Of a stretch of 5,683 bases of DNA, positions 5,659 through 5,683 are shown piece by piece. The position numbers and the translations under genes are program-made. Source of the stretch: Prochlorococcus sp. AG-315-I14 (GTDB lineage: Bacteria; Cyanobacteriota; Cyanobacteriia; PCC-6307; Cyanobiaceae); the NCBI GenBank assembly GCA_003283665.1, contig QBWF01000032.1:1-5683 (forward strand), read 5' to 3'. How positions within the stretch are numbered: the first letter of the stretch is position 1; each line of letters starts with the position of its first letter. The notes under the pieces were generated by a model. It searched no databases and was not told the origin of the DNA. It was given only the letters and a program-made list of their open reading frames with translations.

Positions 5659-5683
5659 TATATTTGAAATATACTGGAATAAA

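Noticed and set aside
5659..5673. Perfect palindrome TATATTT-G-AAATATA right after the stop of the 54-residue gene
   Set aside because: A one-base loop cannot form a hairpin terminator, there is no GC stem, and such A/T palindromes are expected by chance here.

Overview
The window is strongly AT-rich, with compact small genes, long A/T-dominated spacers and TATAAT-type -10 boxes. Gene content points to a marine picocyanobacterium, most likely Prochlorococcus or a close relative. The assignment rests on three recalled family resemblances: a two-helix 82-residue membrane protein with a W-I-D-N start, a 117-residue acidic protein ending in DMW, and a small GIY-YIG protein with an 'IRNGDLYKIGIT' start. 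None could be checked by a search here.

Layout. 1-142 is the 3' end of an unrecognised plus-strand gene. 207-428 (minus) is a 73-residue hypothetical gene with a good extended -10 box. 635-1675 (plus) is a complete two-helix potassium channel fused to RCK domains, with a GTG start behind a nearly pure A/T tract. 1912-2040 and 2093-2341 (plus) are two small membrane-protein genes, probably co-transcribed; the first is only 42 codons. 2587-2940 (plus) is a small acidic soluble protein. 3002-3556 and 3571-4863 (minus) form a two-gene operon. Its first gene is a full-length DUF2130 protein (coiled coil plus a PD-(D/E)xK-like nuclease fold). Its second gene, 14 bases downstream, is a GIY-YIG domain of the T5orf172/MUG113 type joined to a membrane-spanning C-terminus. 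4864-5493 is about 630 bases with no convincing gene. 5494-5658 (plus) is a 54-codon single-helix membrane-protein gene preceded by a consensus -10 box and a 14-base direct repeat spaced 30 bases apart.

How the genes may work together. The potassium channel stands alone and should control K+ flux in response to a cytoplasmic ligand. The DUF2130/GIY-YIG operon is the most unusual part: two nuclease-like folds, one on a long coiled coil and one apparently tethered to the membrane, expressed together next to a gene-poor stretch. A role in DNA processing or defence is inference only. The small membrane proteins have no assignable function from sequence.
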